From Methylobacter sp. (GTDB taxonomy: Bacteria; Pseudomonadota; Gammaproteobacteria; Methylococcales; Methylomonadaceae): a stretch of DNA of 64,000 nucleotides. Numbering within the stretch: the stretch's first letter is position 1; every line of letters starts with the position of its first letter. The stretch covers positions 1-64,000 of the forward strand of contig JAURZV010000082.1 in NCBI GenBank assembly GCA_030653175.1. Direction: 5' to 3'. Position numbers and translations under genes: made by a program. The notes beneath the pieces are model-generated. The model was not told the origin of the DNA, did not search any database, and saw only the letters and a list, made by a program, of their open reading frames with translations. Below are positions 8,186-16,443 of this stretch, one piece after another.

Positions 8186-8941
8186 CTAGTTTGAATTTTT
8201 TGCGACAAAAACCGACTTTCCCGCTTTGGCTGAGATACGCTGGTATTTGGCGTAAACGGTGCCCGCAGAACTGCGCAATTCTCCTTCACTCGCCTGGTTT
8301 GCAAAACCACGAGCAATCGCTTCCAATACATAGGCTTCCGGCGCCATGAAGCTAAAAGTGGTTACCACCGGCTTTGAACCTGCGGCATGCAAATGCTCGG
8401 AGAAAAACTCCTCGCTCATACAGGCCAGAACAACGGCTTGTTTATCGTGCCCGGCATGTTTTGGAAAGCGTTCGATGATTGGCAGGTTTTGTTCGTCCAT
8501 CAAGCCGTCATGGCCGATGAACACCACCATTTCACGTTCTGTCGCATTGGGCGGAGTGGCTGCTTGTTGCATAAAGTCAAGCATCGCCTGGTCAATCCGG
8601 CTGCCGCGATAAGCATCGGCGGTAACGGTGAGCTTGTCCTTCCAGGCAAACTGGCAGCGCTCTAATATAGTGTCGCTAATATCTTTTTCGCAACCCAATT
8701 TTCGCCAACCATTCGCCTTGCTCAAAAAGGTTTTCACGCCGTAAGCAGCACCCCAATAGAGATTGTTGTGCGGATCATCGCCATTGCCGATTTTCGCAGG
8801 AACAGGCACGATGCCTTGTGATACGTTGTCGACCAGGGACACAATTACAGAAATATGCGTGTTTGGCGTGGCTACGGCACAGGGCGGCAACAGCGCAACA
8901 AACAGCATACTGAATAAACAAATCGAGCGCAGGGTAATCAT
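8186..8941 (-). CDS. Secreted clan CD-like (caspase-fold) protein
   Basis: The ATG at 8941 follows GGGAGG and gives 251 residues beginning with a signal sequence MITLRSICLFSMLFVALLPPCAVA. The mature part has VVFIGHDGLMDE (His144) and AVVLACMSEEFF (Cys174), spaced as in caspase-like or C13/C25-type peptidases where a His-Gly and an Ala-Cys motif form the dyad. It lies 288 bases upstream of another secreted protein with similar motifs, same strand. Peptidase activity is inference; the pair could be an inactive or transpeptidase variant. Confidence 0.6.
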   Translation of the reverse strand: MITLRSICLFSMLFVALLPPCAVATPNTHISVIVSLVDNVSQGIVPVPAKIGNGDDPHNNLYWGAAYGVKTFLSKANGWRKLGCEKDISDTILERCQFAWKDKLTVTADAYRGSRIDQAMLDFMQQAATPPNATEREMVVFIGHDGLMDEQNLPIIERFPKHAGHDKQAVVLACMSEEFFSEHLHAAGSKPVVTTFSFMAPEAYVLEAIARGFANQASEGELRSSAGTVYAKYQRISAKAGKSVFVAKNSN

Positions 8942-9441
8942 GTGTAAGAACCTCCCAGATGGCAATCGAATTTCACTTGAATATATCTTTGTTTTAGAAT
9001 CATGGAATGGGCTCACGCGGGCTTATTGTTTTTTAATATATTTACTGACTTATTCGGCTGAAAAAGACGATGCTGAAAGTATAAAAAATTGCGACCTGTA
9101 CAATTAGAATAAATCAATTAGTCTACGAAAAGCACGAAAATATTCGAAGAGATATAAAACAGGGCTTCCATTTTCAGACGGGACAGCAGTAGGGCGTGCC
9201 ATGCGCGCCTTCTCCGGGGCTTAAAATACACCTATTTCGTGTTTAAACCCTTTGGCGCGCTGTACGCCCTACGGCCTATAAAGCCGAAGTCTACGGTCAT
9301 CAGCTGGATGGCGTCGAGGCGTTGATTCATAAGATTATTGAAAGATATAGACTGTCACAAAAGCCGGGTAGGCAGCTAAGTAGGCAACCAAAAGTTTTTA
9401 ACAAAATGAAAAAATCTTAATAAGGCTTTTGAGCGACTACA
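8942..9441. repeat. Intergenic region with a REP-like inverted repeat (9189-9272)
   Basis: GTAGGGCGTGCCATGCGCGCC (9189-9209) faces GGCGCGCTGTACGCCCTAC (9254-9272). The same family is nested inside the MITE at 4962-5037. The rest of the gap holds no gene I can support; a short piece near 9280-9350 translates without stops (YKAEVYGHQLDGVEALIHKI) but has no start or recognisable match. Confidence 0.5.
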
Positions 9442-10335
9442 TTAAATGAAATCATGCTGAGATAGCTGCTCGATGAACCAGCGCAAGACTTTGCCTTTAT
9501 TGGTTGTTTTCCAGGCCATGTGGGAAGTCTCTATCAATATCGTGTTTTCTACCGGCAACGCGATCAGCAGGCCTTGTTCAAGCATATCCTGAATCCGGTG
9601 AACCGGTAAAAAACCGACACCTAAACCAGAGCGTAAGGCGTTTATTTTTTCCGTTACCGACGGCACGCTTAATACCGGACGCTTGCTGAATACCCGATGG
9701 CTTTGTGGCGCCTGATTTCTGGATGAATCCCTGACCACGATAAAACGGTGCTGCTCAATCAGTTGCCGGGATAGCGGCAGTGCTGCTTGGGTTAGCTCAT
9801 GGCCCGGTGCAACTGTAAAAATCCATTCAATCTGCCGAATCTTTTGATATTTAATGCCCTGATTCGGCGTTGGTTCAGCGCCTGCGCCTATTACCAGGTC
9901 AGCTCGATTGCTGGTTATCGCTTCTTGCGCGCCGCCTAATACTTCCTCATAAATATTGATTTCAATATCCGGCAGCACCTCGTAAAACCTGGCGATTAAC
10001 GGATAGATGAAATCAAAACTTAAAATCGAATCTATCGCGATATTGAAAACAGGTTCCCAGCCGCTATGGGTTTTTTTGGTGGCTATAGCCAAACGTTCCA
10101 TTGCATCCAGAATTCCCCGGCCTTGTTCAAGCAATACTTTTCCGGCCTGCGTTAATACGGCTTTTCTGCCTTCCTTGCGAAACAAGACCACATCCAGATC
10201 CTGTTCCAGTTTTTGTACGGTATAAGAGATTGCCGAAGGAACCCGGAACAGTTCATTAGCCGCGGCGGCAAAACTGCCTTTTCGGTCAATTGCATCCAGT
10301 ACTTCCAGCGCATCAAGGGTGATAGGATATTTCAT
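9442..10335 (-). CDS. LysR-family transcriptional regulator
   Basis: 297 residues. The N-terminal winged helix-turn-helix is typical (LDALEVLDAIDRKGSFAAAANELFRVPSAISYTVQKLEQDL). It is followed by a substrate-binding domain with the two-lobe pattern (about 90-295). It is divergent from the doxX-pirin-nitroreductase operon with 127 bases between the starts, the usual arrangement for a LysR protein controlling its neighbour. The inducer is unknown; the target genes suggest a redox or electrophile signal. Confidence 0.92.
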   Translation of the reverse strand: MKYPITLDALEVLDAIDRKGSFAAAANELFRVPSAISYTVQKLEQDLDVVLFRKEGRKAVLTQAGKVLLEQGRGILDAMERLAIATKKTHSGWEPVFNIAIDSILSFDFIYPLIARFYEVLPDIEINIYEEVLGGAQEAITSNRADLVIGAGAEPTPNQGIKYQKIRQIEWIFTVAPGHELTQAALPLSRQLIEQHRFIVVRDSSRNQAPQSHRVFSKRPVLSVPSVTEKINALRSGLGVGFLPVHRIQDMLEQGLLIALPVENTILIETSHMAWKTTNKGKVLRWFIEQLSQHDFI

Positions 10336-10356
10336 GTTTTCTGCCCGAGTTTATTG

Positions 10357-10371
10357 TTCAAATATTTTGAA
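10357..10371. promoter_or_regulatory. Candidate LysR operator
   Basis: TTCAAATATTTTGAA is a perfect palindrome with the T-N11-A form of LysR sites. It lies 22 bases before lysR and about 90 before doxX. A TATAAT at 10416-10421 fits a doxX -10 box. Confidence 0.45.
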
Positions 10372-10462
10372 CCTATTAAGCAAAATCTATCGCTTTTTAT
10401 TCTTTCAGGCAATCTTATAATGAACTCGAAGTTTCAAATTATTAAACATTTATGAGGTTGTT

Positions 10463-10921
10463 ATGAAAAATCTAATCAAAAAAACACTTGTTTCCGACGC
10501 GGGTTTGGAAGCTGTCATACTGAGGGTTCCAATCGGCTTGATCCTGGCGGCGCATGGCAGCCAAAAATTATTCGCATGGTTTGGCGGTTACGGATTGGAC
10601 GGAACAGGACAATGGATGGCATCGGTAGGTTTGAATCCGGGGTTTGTCATGGCGTTATTGGCGGGCAGCGCTGAGTTTTTTGGCGGTGCCGCGTTAATTC
10701 TGGGTTTGTTGACGCGTCCGGCGGCGATGATTAATGCGATAACGATGCTGGTCGCATTGTTTTGGGTGCATTGGGGTAACGGCTTTTTTCTGGATACGCA
10801 CGGTATTGAATATGCGCTGGCTTTATTATCGGCAACCACGGCACTGATATTTATCGGCGGCGGCCAGTATTCGCTGGATGCGCTGATCGAGATAAAACTA
10901 TTGGAGGTTAAAGATGAATAA
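10463..10921 (+). CDS. DoxX family membrane protein
   Basis: 152 residues with four hydrophobic segments. Family blocks include LRVPIGLILAAHGSQKLFAWFGG, the GxAEFFGGAALILGLLTRPAA helix, and the ending FIGGGQYSLDA. DoxX/YphA-type proteins are inner-membrane proteins implicated in redox or thiol stress; the exact role is unknown. The stop overlaps the pirin gene start by eight bases, so the two are co-translated. Confidence 0.9.
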   Translation: MKNLIKKTLVSDAGLEAVILRVPIGLILAAHGSQKLFAWFGGYGLDGTGQWMASVGLNPGFVMALLAGSAEFFGGAALILGLLTRPAAMINAITMLVALFWVHWGNGFFLDTHGIEYALALLSATTALIFIGGGQYSLDALIEIKLLEVKDE

Positions 10922-11774
10922 GCAAGTACGACAACTCGCGGCGGTAATAAGCGGACAAAATACTTCAGACGGTGCCGGTGTCAAACTGAAACGTATCGTC
11001 AGTCCACAGCAAAAAAACGCCTTTGATCCTTTTATCTTGTTGGATGAGTTTGGTTCGGATCAGGCGGCGGACTACGTCGGCGGTTTCCCCGATCATCCGC
11101 ACCGCGGTTTTGAAACCGTGACTTATATGCTGGAAGGCGCTATGTTGCACCGCGATCATCTGGGTAATGAAGGGCATTTGCGTGCCGGTGATGTGCAATG
11201 GATGACGGCCGCGCACGGCATTATTCATTCGGAAATGCCGGAGCAGGAAAACGGCTTGTTACACGGCTTTCAGCTATGGATTAACCTGCCTGCCAAAGAA
11301 AAAATGAAACCGCCGCATTACCAGGAGTTTGCTGCCGAGAAAATTCCTCGTGTTGCATTGGCAAACGGCGGTTATATCAAGGTTATCGCCGGTGACTATG
11401 TCGCCGAAACAGGAAAAATATCCGGCCCGGTAACAGGCGTATCGACGCAGCCGTTGTATTTCGATGTATTGTTAAGCCCGCAGCAACAGCTCGATATACC
11501 GGTAGCCGCACAGCATACGGTTTTGGTCTATGTTTACAAAGGCGAGCTGGCTGTCGGCATATCGGACAGAATATTAAAGGCCGGGCAGCTGGGGCAGTTA
11601 ATTAACGGCGAGAACATACAACTGGCAACGCAGGACCAGTCGGCTCAATTTCTGGTATTAGCCGCGCTGGCGTTGAACGAGCCGGTTGTACAGTCCGGCC
11701 CGTTTGTGATGAACAGCAGCGAAGAAATTGAACAGGCGTTTCGTGATTACCGTGACGGCGTGTTGACGCTGTAA
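10914..11774 (+). CDS. Pirin family protein (bicupin)
   Basis: 286 residues with the pirin signature: DPFILLDEFGSD, the metal-binding HPHRGFETVTYMLEGAMLHRDHLGN near residues 62-86, then GDVQWMTAAHGIIHSEMP. The second cupin lacks the metal ligands, as usual. Many bacterial pirins are iron-binding quercetin dioxygenase-like or regulatory proteins. It shares an operon with DoxX and a nitroreductase. Confidence 0.92.
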   Translation: MNKQVRQLAAVISGQNTSDGAGVKLKRIVSPQQKNAFDPFILLDEFGSDQAADYVGGFPDHPHRGFETVTYMLEGAMLHRDHLGNEGHLRAGDVQWMTAAHGIIHSEMPEQENGLLHGFQLWINLPAKEKMKPPHYQEFAAEKIPRVALANGGYIKVIAGDYVAETGKISGPVTGVSTQPLYFDVLLSPQQQLDIPVAAQHTVLVYVYKGELAVGISDRILKAGQLGQLINGENIQLATQDQSAQFLVLAALALNEPVVQSGPFVMNSSEEIEQAFRDYRDGVLTL

Positions 11775-11808
11775 ATCAGTTTTTATCAACCAGACTAAGG
11801 AGACAAAC

Positions 11809-12411
11809 ATGCAGCAAAAACCTGCAACAACCCGTGTAAAACTCCACGATATTATCCAGGCGCGTTGGAGCCCCCGAGCTTTTGACTATGACAAGCCGGT
11901 GAGTCATGATGATTTGCTGCCGCTGCTGGAAGCTGCGCGCTGGGCGCCGTCTTGCTTTAATGGCCAGCCGTGGCGGTTTGTGGTGTGCGATAAAGCCACA
12001 GATGAAACCGGCTGGCAAAATGCGTTTGCAACGCTGGCTGAAAAAAACAGGCGCTGGGCCAAGAATGCGCCTGTTCTGATATTGGCCGTCGCTATGGATA
12101 ATTTCAGTCATAACGGCCAGCCTAATCGCTGGGCGATGTATGACACCGGCGCCGCCAGCGTCAGCTTGTGCTTGCAGGCTACTGCGTTGGGATTGATTGT
12201 GCATCAAATGGGCGGATTTGATGCCGAAAAAGCCCGAGAGTTTTTTAATCTTCCGGGCGATTGTAAACCGATGGCGATGATGGCCGTTGGCTATCAGGCT
12301 GATGTGGATGTGCTTGATGACGATTTTAAGGAGACCGAATTAGGCGCACGTTCTCGGGCAGCATTGAATGAACAGTTTTATGCGGGTCAATGGGGCAGGG
12401 GAATTGAATGA
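11809..12411 (+). CDS. Nitroreductase family flavoprotein
   Basis: 200 residues with FMN-binding blocks: the N-terminal RWSPRAFDYDKPV, PSCFNGQPWRFVVCDK, and YDTGAASVSLCLQATALGL. The family uses FMN and NAD(P)H to reduce nitro compounds, quinones or related electrophiles. AAGGAG precedes the ATG. It is the third gene of the LysR-linked operon and ends at a long inverted repeat (12527-12575). Confidence 0.9.
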   Translation: MQQKPATTRVKLHDIIQARWSPRAFDYDKPVSHDDLLPLLEAARWAPSCFNGQPWRFVVCDKATDETGWQNAFATLAEKNRRWAKNAPVLILAVAMDNFSHNGQPNRWAMYDTGAASVSLCLQATALGLIVHQMGGFDAEKAREFFNLPGDCKPMAMMAVGYQADVDVLDDDFKETELGARSRAALNEQFYAGQWGRGIE

Positions 12412-12526
12412 TTTGTTGATGATCCCTGTTTTCATCGGTTCCATCAACAAGCAGTCCGTATGGGGTGTGATGGAATACGGGGGATGTGGCATGAACTCTC
12501 CCGCGTTGCTTCATACTGGGTGCTTG

Positions 12527-12575
12527 CTAAAGAACTCGTAATCCCGCAGGGATTGCGGGGATGACGAGTTCTTTA
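12527..12575. terminator. Inverted repeat between convergent operons
   Basis: CTAAAGAACTCGT and ACGAGTTCTTTAG form perfect 13-bp arms around an inner CCCGCAGGGATTGCGGGG hairpin. It lies between the convergent nitroreductase and mfnB genes and ends near the latter's stop codon, so it may act as a bidirectional terminator. It could equally be a dispersed palindrome. Confidence 0.45.
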
Positions 12576-12588
12576 GATATCTATGCCT

Positions 12589-13644
12589 CTAGCGTAAATT
12601 TATCAGCGCCATCAATTGTCCTTCATCAATCGGTCTGGTTAAGCAGTAATCAAATCCGGCGGTTAGCGCTTCAGTTTTTTGATTGTCGACAGCAAAAGTG
12701 CTGATAGCTGCAATTTTTAAGGGGTTATGCTGTTTTCTCAGAATCTTCACCATCTCCAGTCCCGACATGACCGGCATACTGAGATCTATAAGCGCGAATT
12801 TATAGTGATTTTTGCTGATGAATTGCAGGGCTTCCGCACCGTCAACGGCTGTGTCAACGGTGTAGCCGTTCAGTTCAAGCATGTTGGCCAGTATCAGCCG
12901 GTTTATTTCACTGTCATCGGCAATCAAAATGCGGTTTTCAGCATTTTCTGACTGGAGCAGGTTCTGATGGTGTTCTATAGCCTGTTTTATTTGCGTAATT
13001 GATGACTTACTCAATTGCGCTGTTCTGTTGCGGTCCAGACATAATGCGCCTCTAAAGCCCAGGTAATCAGGCTGATAAGGCATCAGTTCGGCGATGTCGC
13101 CGAGCCTTAGTGAACCGGCCAGTCCGCAGAGCATAGAGCGATCTTTTGCCAGTCTGACAAATTGCGCTATGTCGGCCTTTGTCATGACTTGAGTCAATGA
13201 CCCGTTTTTTTTGTTCATGGTATCGAGCATTACGCCTCTAAAACCGGCATTTTTTAATGAGTCTATGACGGCAAAGTCAGGTTGGGTATCGGCGAACAAT
13301 ACCGCGATCAAGGCAAGATTTTGTTGTGTTAATGCGGCTAGTTTTTCTAGGGTTCCCTGCCAGTCGCCACCGGGAAAAAAGCCGATTTTTATATAATCGA
13401 CGCCGGTTTCGGCCATGGCTTTTACTGCCGAGCAAACAATCTCCGGCTCCATGGGCAGGTCGCCAATGGTTGCGCTGACGGGACAACGACCGTCAATTGC
13501 AACAACAATACTTTTGACAAGGTCAGTTTCCAGCGCCCCCAAAGCGCCTAAAGCCGGTTGTTTCAGGTCGATAATGTCGACATTCGCAGTCAACGCCTGC
13601 AAGGCTTCTTCTACGCTGTTAACGCTGGCGAGCATTCCGGTCAT
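12589..13644 (-). CDS. MfnB-like furan synthase fused to a response-regulator receiver domain
   Basis: 351 residues. Residues 1-230 match MfnB, the (5-formylfuran-3-yl)methyl phosphate synthase of methanofuran biosynthesis, with active-site-type lysines at 28 (IIDLKQP), 86 (IKIG) and 156 (TKAD). Residues 237-351 form a CheY-like receiver: acidic pair Asp243-Asp244 (ADDSEINR), phospho-acceptor Asp287 (ALIDLSMPVMSG) and Ser315 in AIST. The conserved lysine before the last proline is replaced by Arg337 (CLTRP). It is the last gene of a four-gene C1-cofactor operon and overlaps the preceding gene by four bases. A receiver on a biosynthetic enzyme is unusual; phosphorylation may be altered or absent. 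Confidence 0.88.
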   Translation of the reverse strand: MTGMLASVNSVEEALQALTANVDIIDLKQPALGALGALETDLVKSIVVAIDGRCPVSATIGDLPMEPEIVCSAVKAMAETGVDYIKIGFFPGGDWQGTLEKLAALTQQNLALIAVLFADTQPDFAVIDSLKNAGFRGVMLDTMNKKNGSLTQVMTKADIAQFVRLAKDRSMLCGLAGSLRLGDIAELMPYQPDYLGFRGALCLDRNRTAQLSKSSITQIKQAIEHHQNLLQSENAENRILIADDSEINRLILANMLELNGYTVDTAVDGAEALQFISKNHYKFALIDLSMPVMSGLEMVKILRKQHNPLKIAAISTFAVDNQKTEALTAGFDYCLTRPIDEGQLMALINLR

Positions 13645-14213
13645 TGGTTGTTCTCTAATCTAAAATTTTCGATGACGGCCATTAACCAACCCCAGGCTTC
13701 CAGTTCCCGGTCTCCGGCTGTTTTCTCCAGGCCGATGCGCAGATAGTCGATTTCCGCTTGTATTTTTTCCAGCGGAATCATGTTTAACCGGCTGATTAAA
13801 ATCGCCGCTTCCAGCACCGAATACTGGGCGCGGTTAAAGCCTTTAAAGGGCGCATGATTAGCGGTGTGTACGGCTTTGCAGAATAACTTGGGCCGGGTCT
13901 CGTCGTCTTCAACGCGAACCAGTTTGACTTCGGTATGAGCCAACGCGCAGCTGAGTACTTGACCGTTGATTTTTTCCGCCGGTTTTAGCGGCCAGTCGCG
14001 CCGTCCGGTCAGGCATCCGGCAAAAACCCGGACATCATCGCAATAATTAATAACTGCGGTTTTGCTTTCCAGCAGGTTATTGAGTGTGGTTGATGGGCGG
14101 AACGGCAGGATGATAAATTCGTCTTGCGATTCATAGGGTATGTGTATGCCCATAGGCGCAATATGCGCCACGCCCGAGCTGTTTTGAGTGATGACGATGG
14201 TTTCTTGAATCAT
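13641..14213 (-). CDS. DUF447-type protein of the tetrahydromethanopterin gene set
   Basis: 190 residues beginning MIQETIVITQNSSGVAHIAPMGI, with the pattern of a flavin-reductase-like split barrel (FILPFRPSTTLNNL, then YCDDVRVFAG). DUF447-type genes accompany H4MPT biosynthesis genes in methanogens and methylotrophs; their exact step is not settled as far as I know. It overlaps both neighbours by one to four bases, indicating coupled translation in the operon. Confidence 0.8.
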   Translation of the reverse strand: MIQETIVITQNSSGVAHIAPMGIHIPYESQDEFIILPFRPSTTLNNLLESKTAVINYCDDVRVFAGCLTGRRDWPLKPAEKINGQVLSCALAHTEVKLVRVEDDETRPKLFCKAVHTANHAPFKGFNRAQYSVLEAAILISRLNMIPLEKIQAEIDYLRIGLEKTAGDRELEAWGWLMAVIENFRLENNQ

Positions 14214-15652
14214 TAGTGCTTTTTTATCGCCAGGGATGGTGTGTATGCCGCAGGCCCGTCGGGAGCGGGCGCGGCGAAAGTGGTTCCGGCCGGTTTAAAG
14301 GTGTGCAGGTCAACGGTGGATTCTGCGCTGTCGGTCGCGCAACCCCATTGCAATGCTTGATCCTGGGTATAGCGTTTACCCAATTGCCAGGCTATTTCAG
14401 CCCTGGCCAGTTCAACGCCCAGATAAAAAGCGTGACCGCCATCGGTTTCAACATGCAGCTTGGGAAACAGGTCGAACGGATCAGTGGCGCTGTGCATGCC
14501 GTCGCGGTTAAAAATATGCACACCTTCGGCACTGATTTGAACGCGGTAACTGGGGTCTTTGATTTGCCCGGCCAGTTCCTTGATTTCTTCCAAACTATAA
14601 GGGAAGGGCGAGGTTTCATGCAAAGCCATTAAACCGGGGTCGATATGTTTGGGCAGCATGTCATGCTCTTTCGCAGCAAACATGATGCGGCGGGCCAGAT
14701 CGGCTTCTTTGACGGCCCGGCATGCATGTTTGCTGACTTCGGTTGCCAAAATGCTGTTGATGTTAAGTTCCGAGCAGATGCCCAGCAGCAGTGCATTCAT
14801 ACCCATGGTATCGGCATGAGTCAGTTCGGTGATATTGCCGACTCCCAGCATCATTTCAATATCGGGATGGTTCTTTCTGACTTCATGATAGCGCACGATG
14901 GATTGCGTGAAACCAAAATGCAGCGGATCTAAAATCGGATCGACGATAAAGTTGCGGTTTTTTGCCTGCATGATTTTGATGGCTCTATCCAGTGAAGCCA
15001 AATCTTCATGTTTTTCCGGGATTAAAATCGGCGTTGCAGCCACTTCATCGGCAACCCACAGTGTGCTTTCGTGCAGGCTGAGCATGTAATCGGCGCCTGC
15101 TTTGCCGCCCCTGAGCAAATCGTCCGCTTCAAGCGAATCGATGCTGACGGTAAAGCCTTCCTGTTTCAAGGTGCGGATGATGTCTTCCATGTGCGGAAAA
15201 TCGGTGCTCGGCAAACAGCCGATGTCGATAACATCGGCACCGTTTTGCTTGTAGTAATAGGCGCGTTTAACCACTTCTTCAACGCTGACATTGGGCGCAT
15301 CGACGATTTCGGCAAAGATTTTGACGCTGTAGCGGCTTAAATCAATCTTGTGCGCGGCTTGACCGAAAAACATCGGCAAGTCCTTGAGTTCGTCCGGGCC
15401 GCGTTCAATCGGCAGACCCAAGTCTTTGGACAAGGCTTCCAGATCGCCGCGGCAGCGTCCGGGCACCAGTATGCGATCGGCGCCGAAGGTGTCGGTCAAG
15501 CGGCGGCCTATCATGTCTGCGGTCATCAGTGCCGCGACTTTAAGTCCCAACTGATGCACGGTATAGGTGAATTCCGGCTGCATTTTTTCCAGGATATTAT
15601 GCAGCTGTTTTTCCGCCAGTTTGCCGGTAAGAAAGAGTATGTGTTCGCTCAT
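14213..15652 (-). CDS. Dihydropteroate synthase-like protein of H4MPT biosynthesis
   Basis: 479 residues. An N-terminal domain of about 130 residues (HILFLTGKLAEKQLHNIL...) precedes a TIM-barrel pterin-binding region with DVIDIGCLPSTDFP, FTVSIDSLEADDLL and IVDPILDPLHFGF. This is the archaeal/methylotroph DHPS-like family thought to condense the pterin with the arylamine in methanopterin synthesis. The last about 20 residues (AAPAPDGPAAYTPSLAIKKH) are encoded by the dispersed repeat at 14225-14275, so the native C-terminus was replaced or extended. It overlaps its neighbours on both sides. Confidence 0.85.
   Translation of the reverse strand: MSEHILFLTGKLAEKQLHNILEKMQPEFTYTVHQLGLKVAALMTADMIGRRLTDTFGADRILVPGRCRGDLEALSKDLGLPIERGPDELKDLPMFFGQAAHKIDLSRYSVKIFAEIVDAPNVSVEEVVKRAYYYKQNGADVIDIGCLPSTDFPHMEDIIRTLKQEGFTVSIDSLEADDLLRGGKAGADYMLSLHESTLWVADEVAATPILIPEKHEDLASLDRAIKIMQAKNRNFIVDPILDPLHFGFTQSIVRYHEVRKNHPDIEMMLGVGNITELTHADTMGMNALLLGICSELNINSILATEVSKHACRAVKEADLARRIMFAAKEHDMLPKHIDPGLMALHETSPFPYSLEEIKELAGQIKDPSYRVQISAEGVHIFNRDGMHSATDPFDLFPKLHVETDGGHAFYLGVELARAEIAWQLGKRYTQDQALQWGCATDSAESTVDLHTFKPAGTTFAAPAPDGPAAYTPSLAIKKH
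14225..14275 (-). repeat. About 50-bp intragenic repeat, copy in the DHPS-like gene
   Basis: In minus orientation the unit runs GCCGCGCC...CCTGCGGCATACACACC...CTGGCGATA. The same unit occurs at 16520-16570 (folP) and 63161-63211 (epmA). Here it is read as AAPAPDGPAAYTPSLAI and forms the protein's C-terminus. Confidence 0.8.
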
Positions 15653-16194
15653 GTTAACGATTGAAGCCGTTCTTTAACTGTAATAATCAATTCATCCACA
15701 CTTTCAACAACGGTGGTGTATTCAAAAGCGCGTAATTTGGCCGTGCCTTCCAGGTCGATTTTGCGCGGATAAACCATAACTTTCCCGCCCGGCGCAGTGG
15801 TTTCCATTTCCGGCGCTATGTCGCAAGGATAAACAATGCTCGGAACCTTGCATTTCCCGGCCTGGGAATAAAGATTGGTCACCAATGAGTCGGCAATGCC
15901 CAGCACGCATTTTGCAACCGTATTGGACGTGGTCGGCGCCATTACAAAGGTATGGTAATAGCCCTTGTAAAAATGCCCAACCGGCGGCGCTGAAGCGGTT
16001 TTGTCGCGGTATACCGGCATTCTTTTGCGGATGTCGTCGAGGTTGATGCCGTACATAAGCAACACTTCTTCTCCGGCCAGGCTTAGATATAAATCGACAT
16101 TATCCTGTGTCAGCAGGAAGTCCAGGCATTCTTCTATATAATGACCGGAGCCGGTAATGGCCCAGGCTAATCGTGGCTTATCCATTAAATTCAA
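15649..16194 (-). CDS. Flavoprotein, dihydromethanopterin reductase-like (DmrB/DmrX/AfpA family)
   Basis: 181 residues with a flavoprotein fold: AWAITGSGHYIEECLDFL at the N-terminus, FVMAPTTSNTVAKCVLGIADSL in the FMN-binding region, and PSIVYPCDIAPEM. Family members reduce dihydromethanopterin to tetrahydromethanopterin, the last step in making the C1 carrier used for formaldehyde oxidation. It is the promoter-proximal gene of the operon, which fits that role. An archaeoflavoprotein-type electron carrier is the alternative. Confidence 0.82.
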   Translation of the reverse strand: MNLMDKPRLAWAITGSGHYIEECLDFLLTQDNVDLYLSLAGEEVLLMYGINLDDIRKRMPVYRDKTASAPPVGHFYKGYYHTFVMAPTTSNTVAKCVLGIADSLVTNLYSQAGKCKVPSIVYPCDIAPEMETTAPGGKVMVYPRKIDLEGTAKLRAFEYTTVVESVDELIITVKERLQSLT

Positions 16195-16292
16195 TCAGAG
16201 TTGAAAACATTTGGTTATTATACATGAATCAAAACATCGATCTTGCGCACAGGAGCTTTAATGGAATGTTGTAACCCACAGGCGTCGCATAA

Positions 16293-16443
16293 GAATTAAA
16301 TAGATTAATCGTGGAATACTGGTAAACAAGCGATTAAAAATCTTTTATTCACCACGAAGGACACGAAGATTTATTTCTTCGTGTCTTCGTGGTGATATTC
16401 TTTTAAGCTTTTGTAGATTCACCTGTTATTAATGAGAAATTAC
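16293..16443. repeat. Long direct repeat flanking folP, left copy (contains CACGAAG palindrome)
   Basis: This stretch reads ...GGTAAACAAGCGATTAAAAATC, TTTTATTCACCACGAAGG, a CACGAAG/CTTCGTG palindrome, then TTGTAGATTCACCTGTTATTAATG. It matches 17449-17613 nearly end to end. The folP start codon lies in its last bases. Shorter versions of the palindrome occur at 34499-34568 and 35817-35883, with a diverged one at 53470-53590. Confidence 0.75.

Noticed and set aside
10463..12411. DoxX-pirin-nitroreductase operon as a novel system
   Set aside because: LysR-linked operons of this make-up are a common redox-stress type arrangement; nothing in the sequence sets this one apart.
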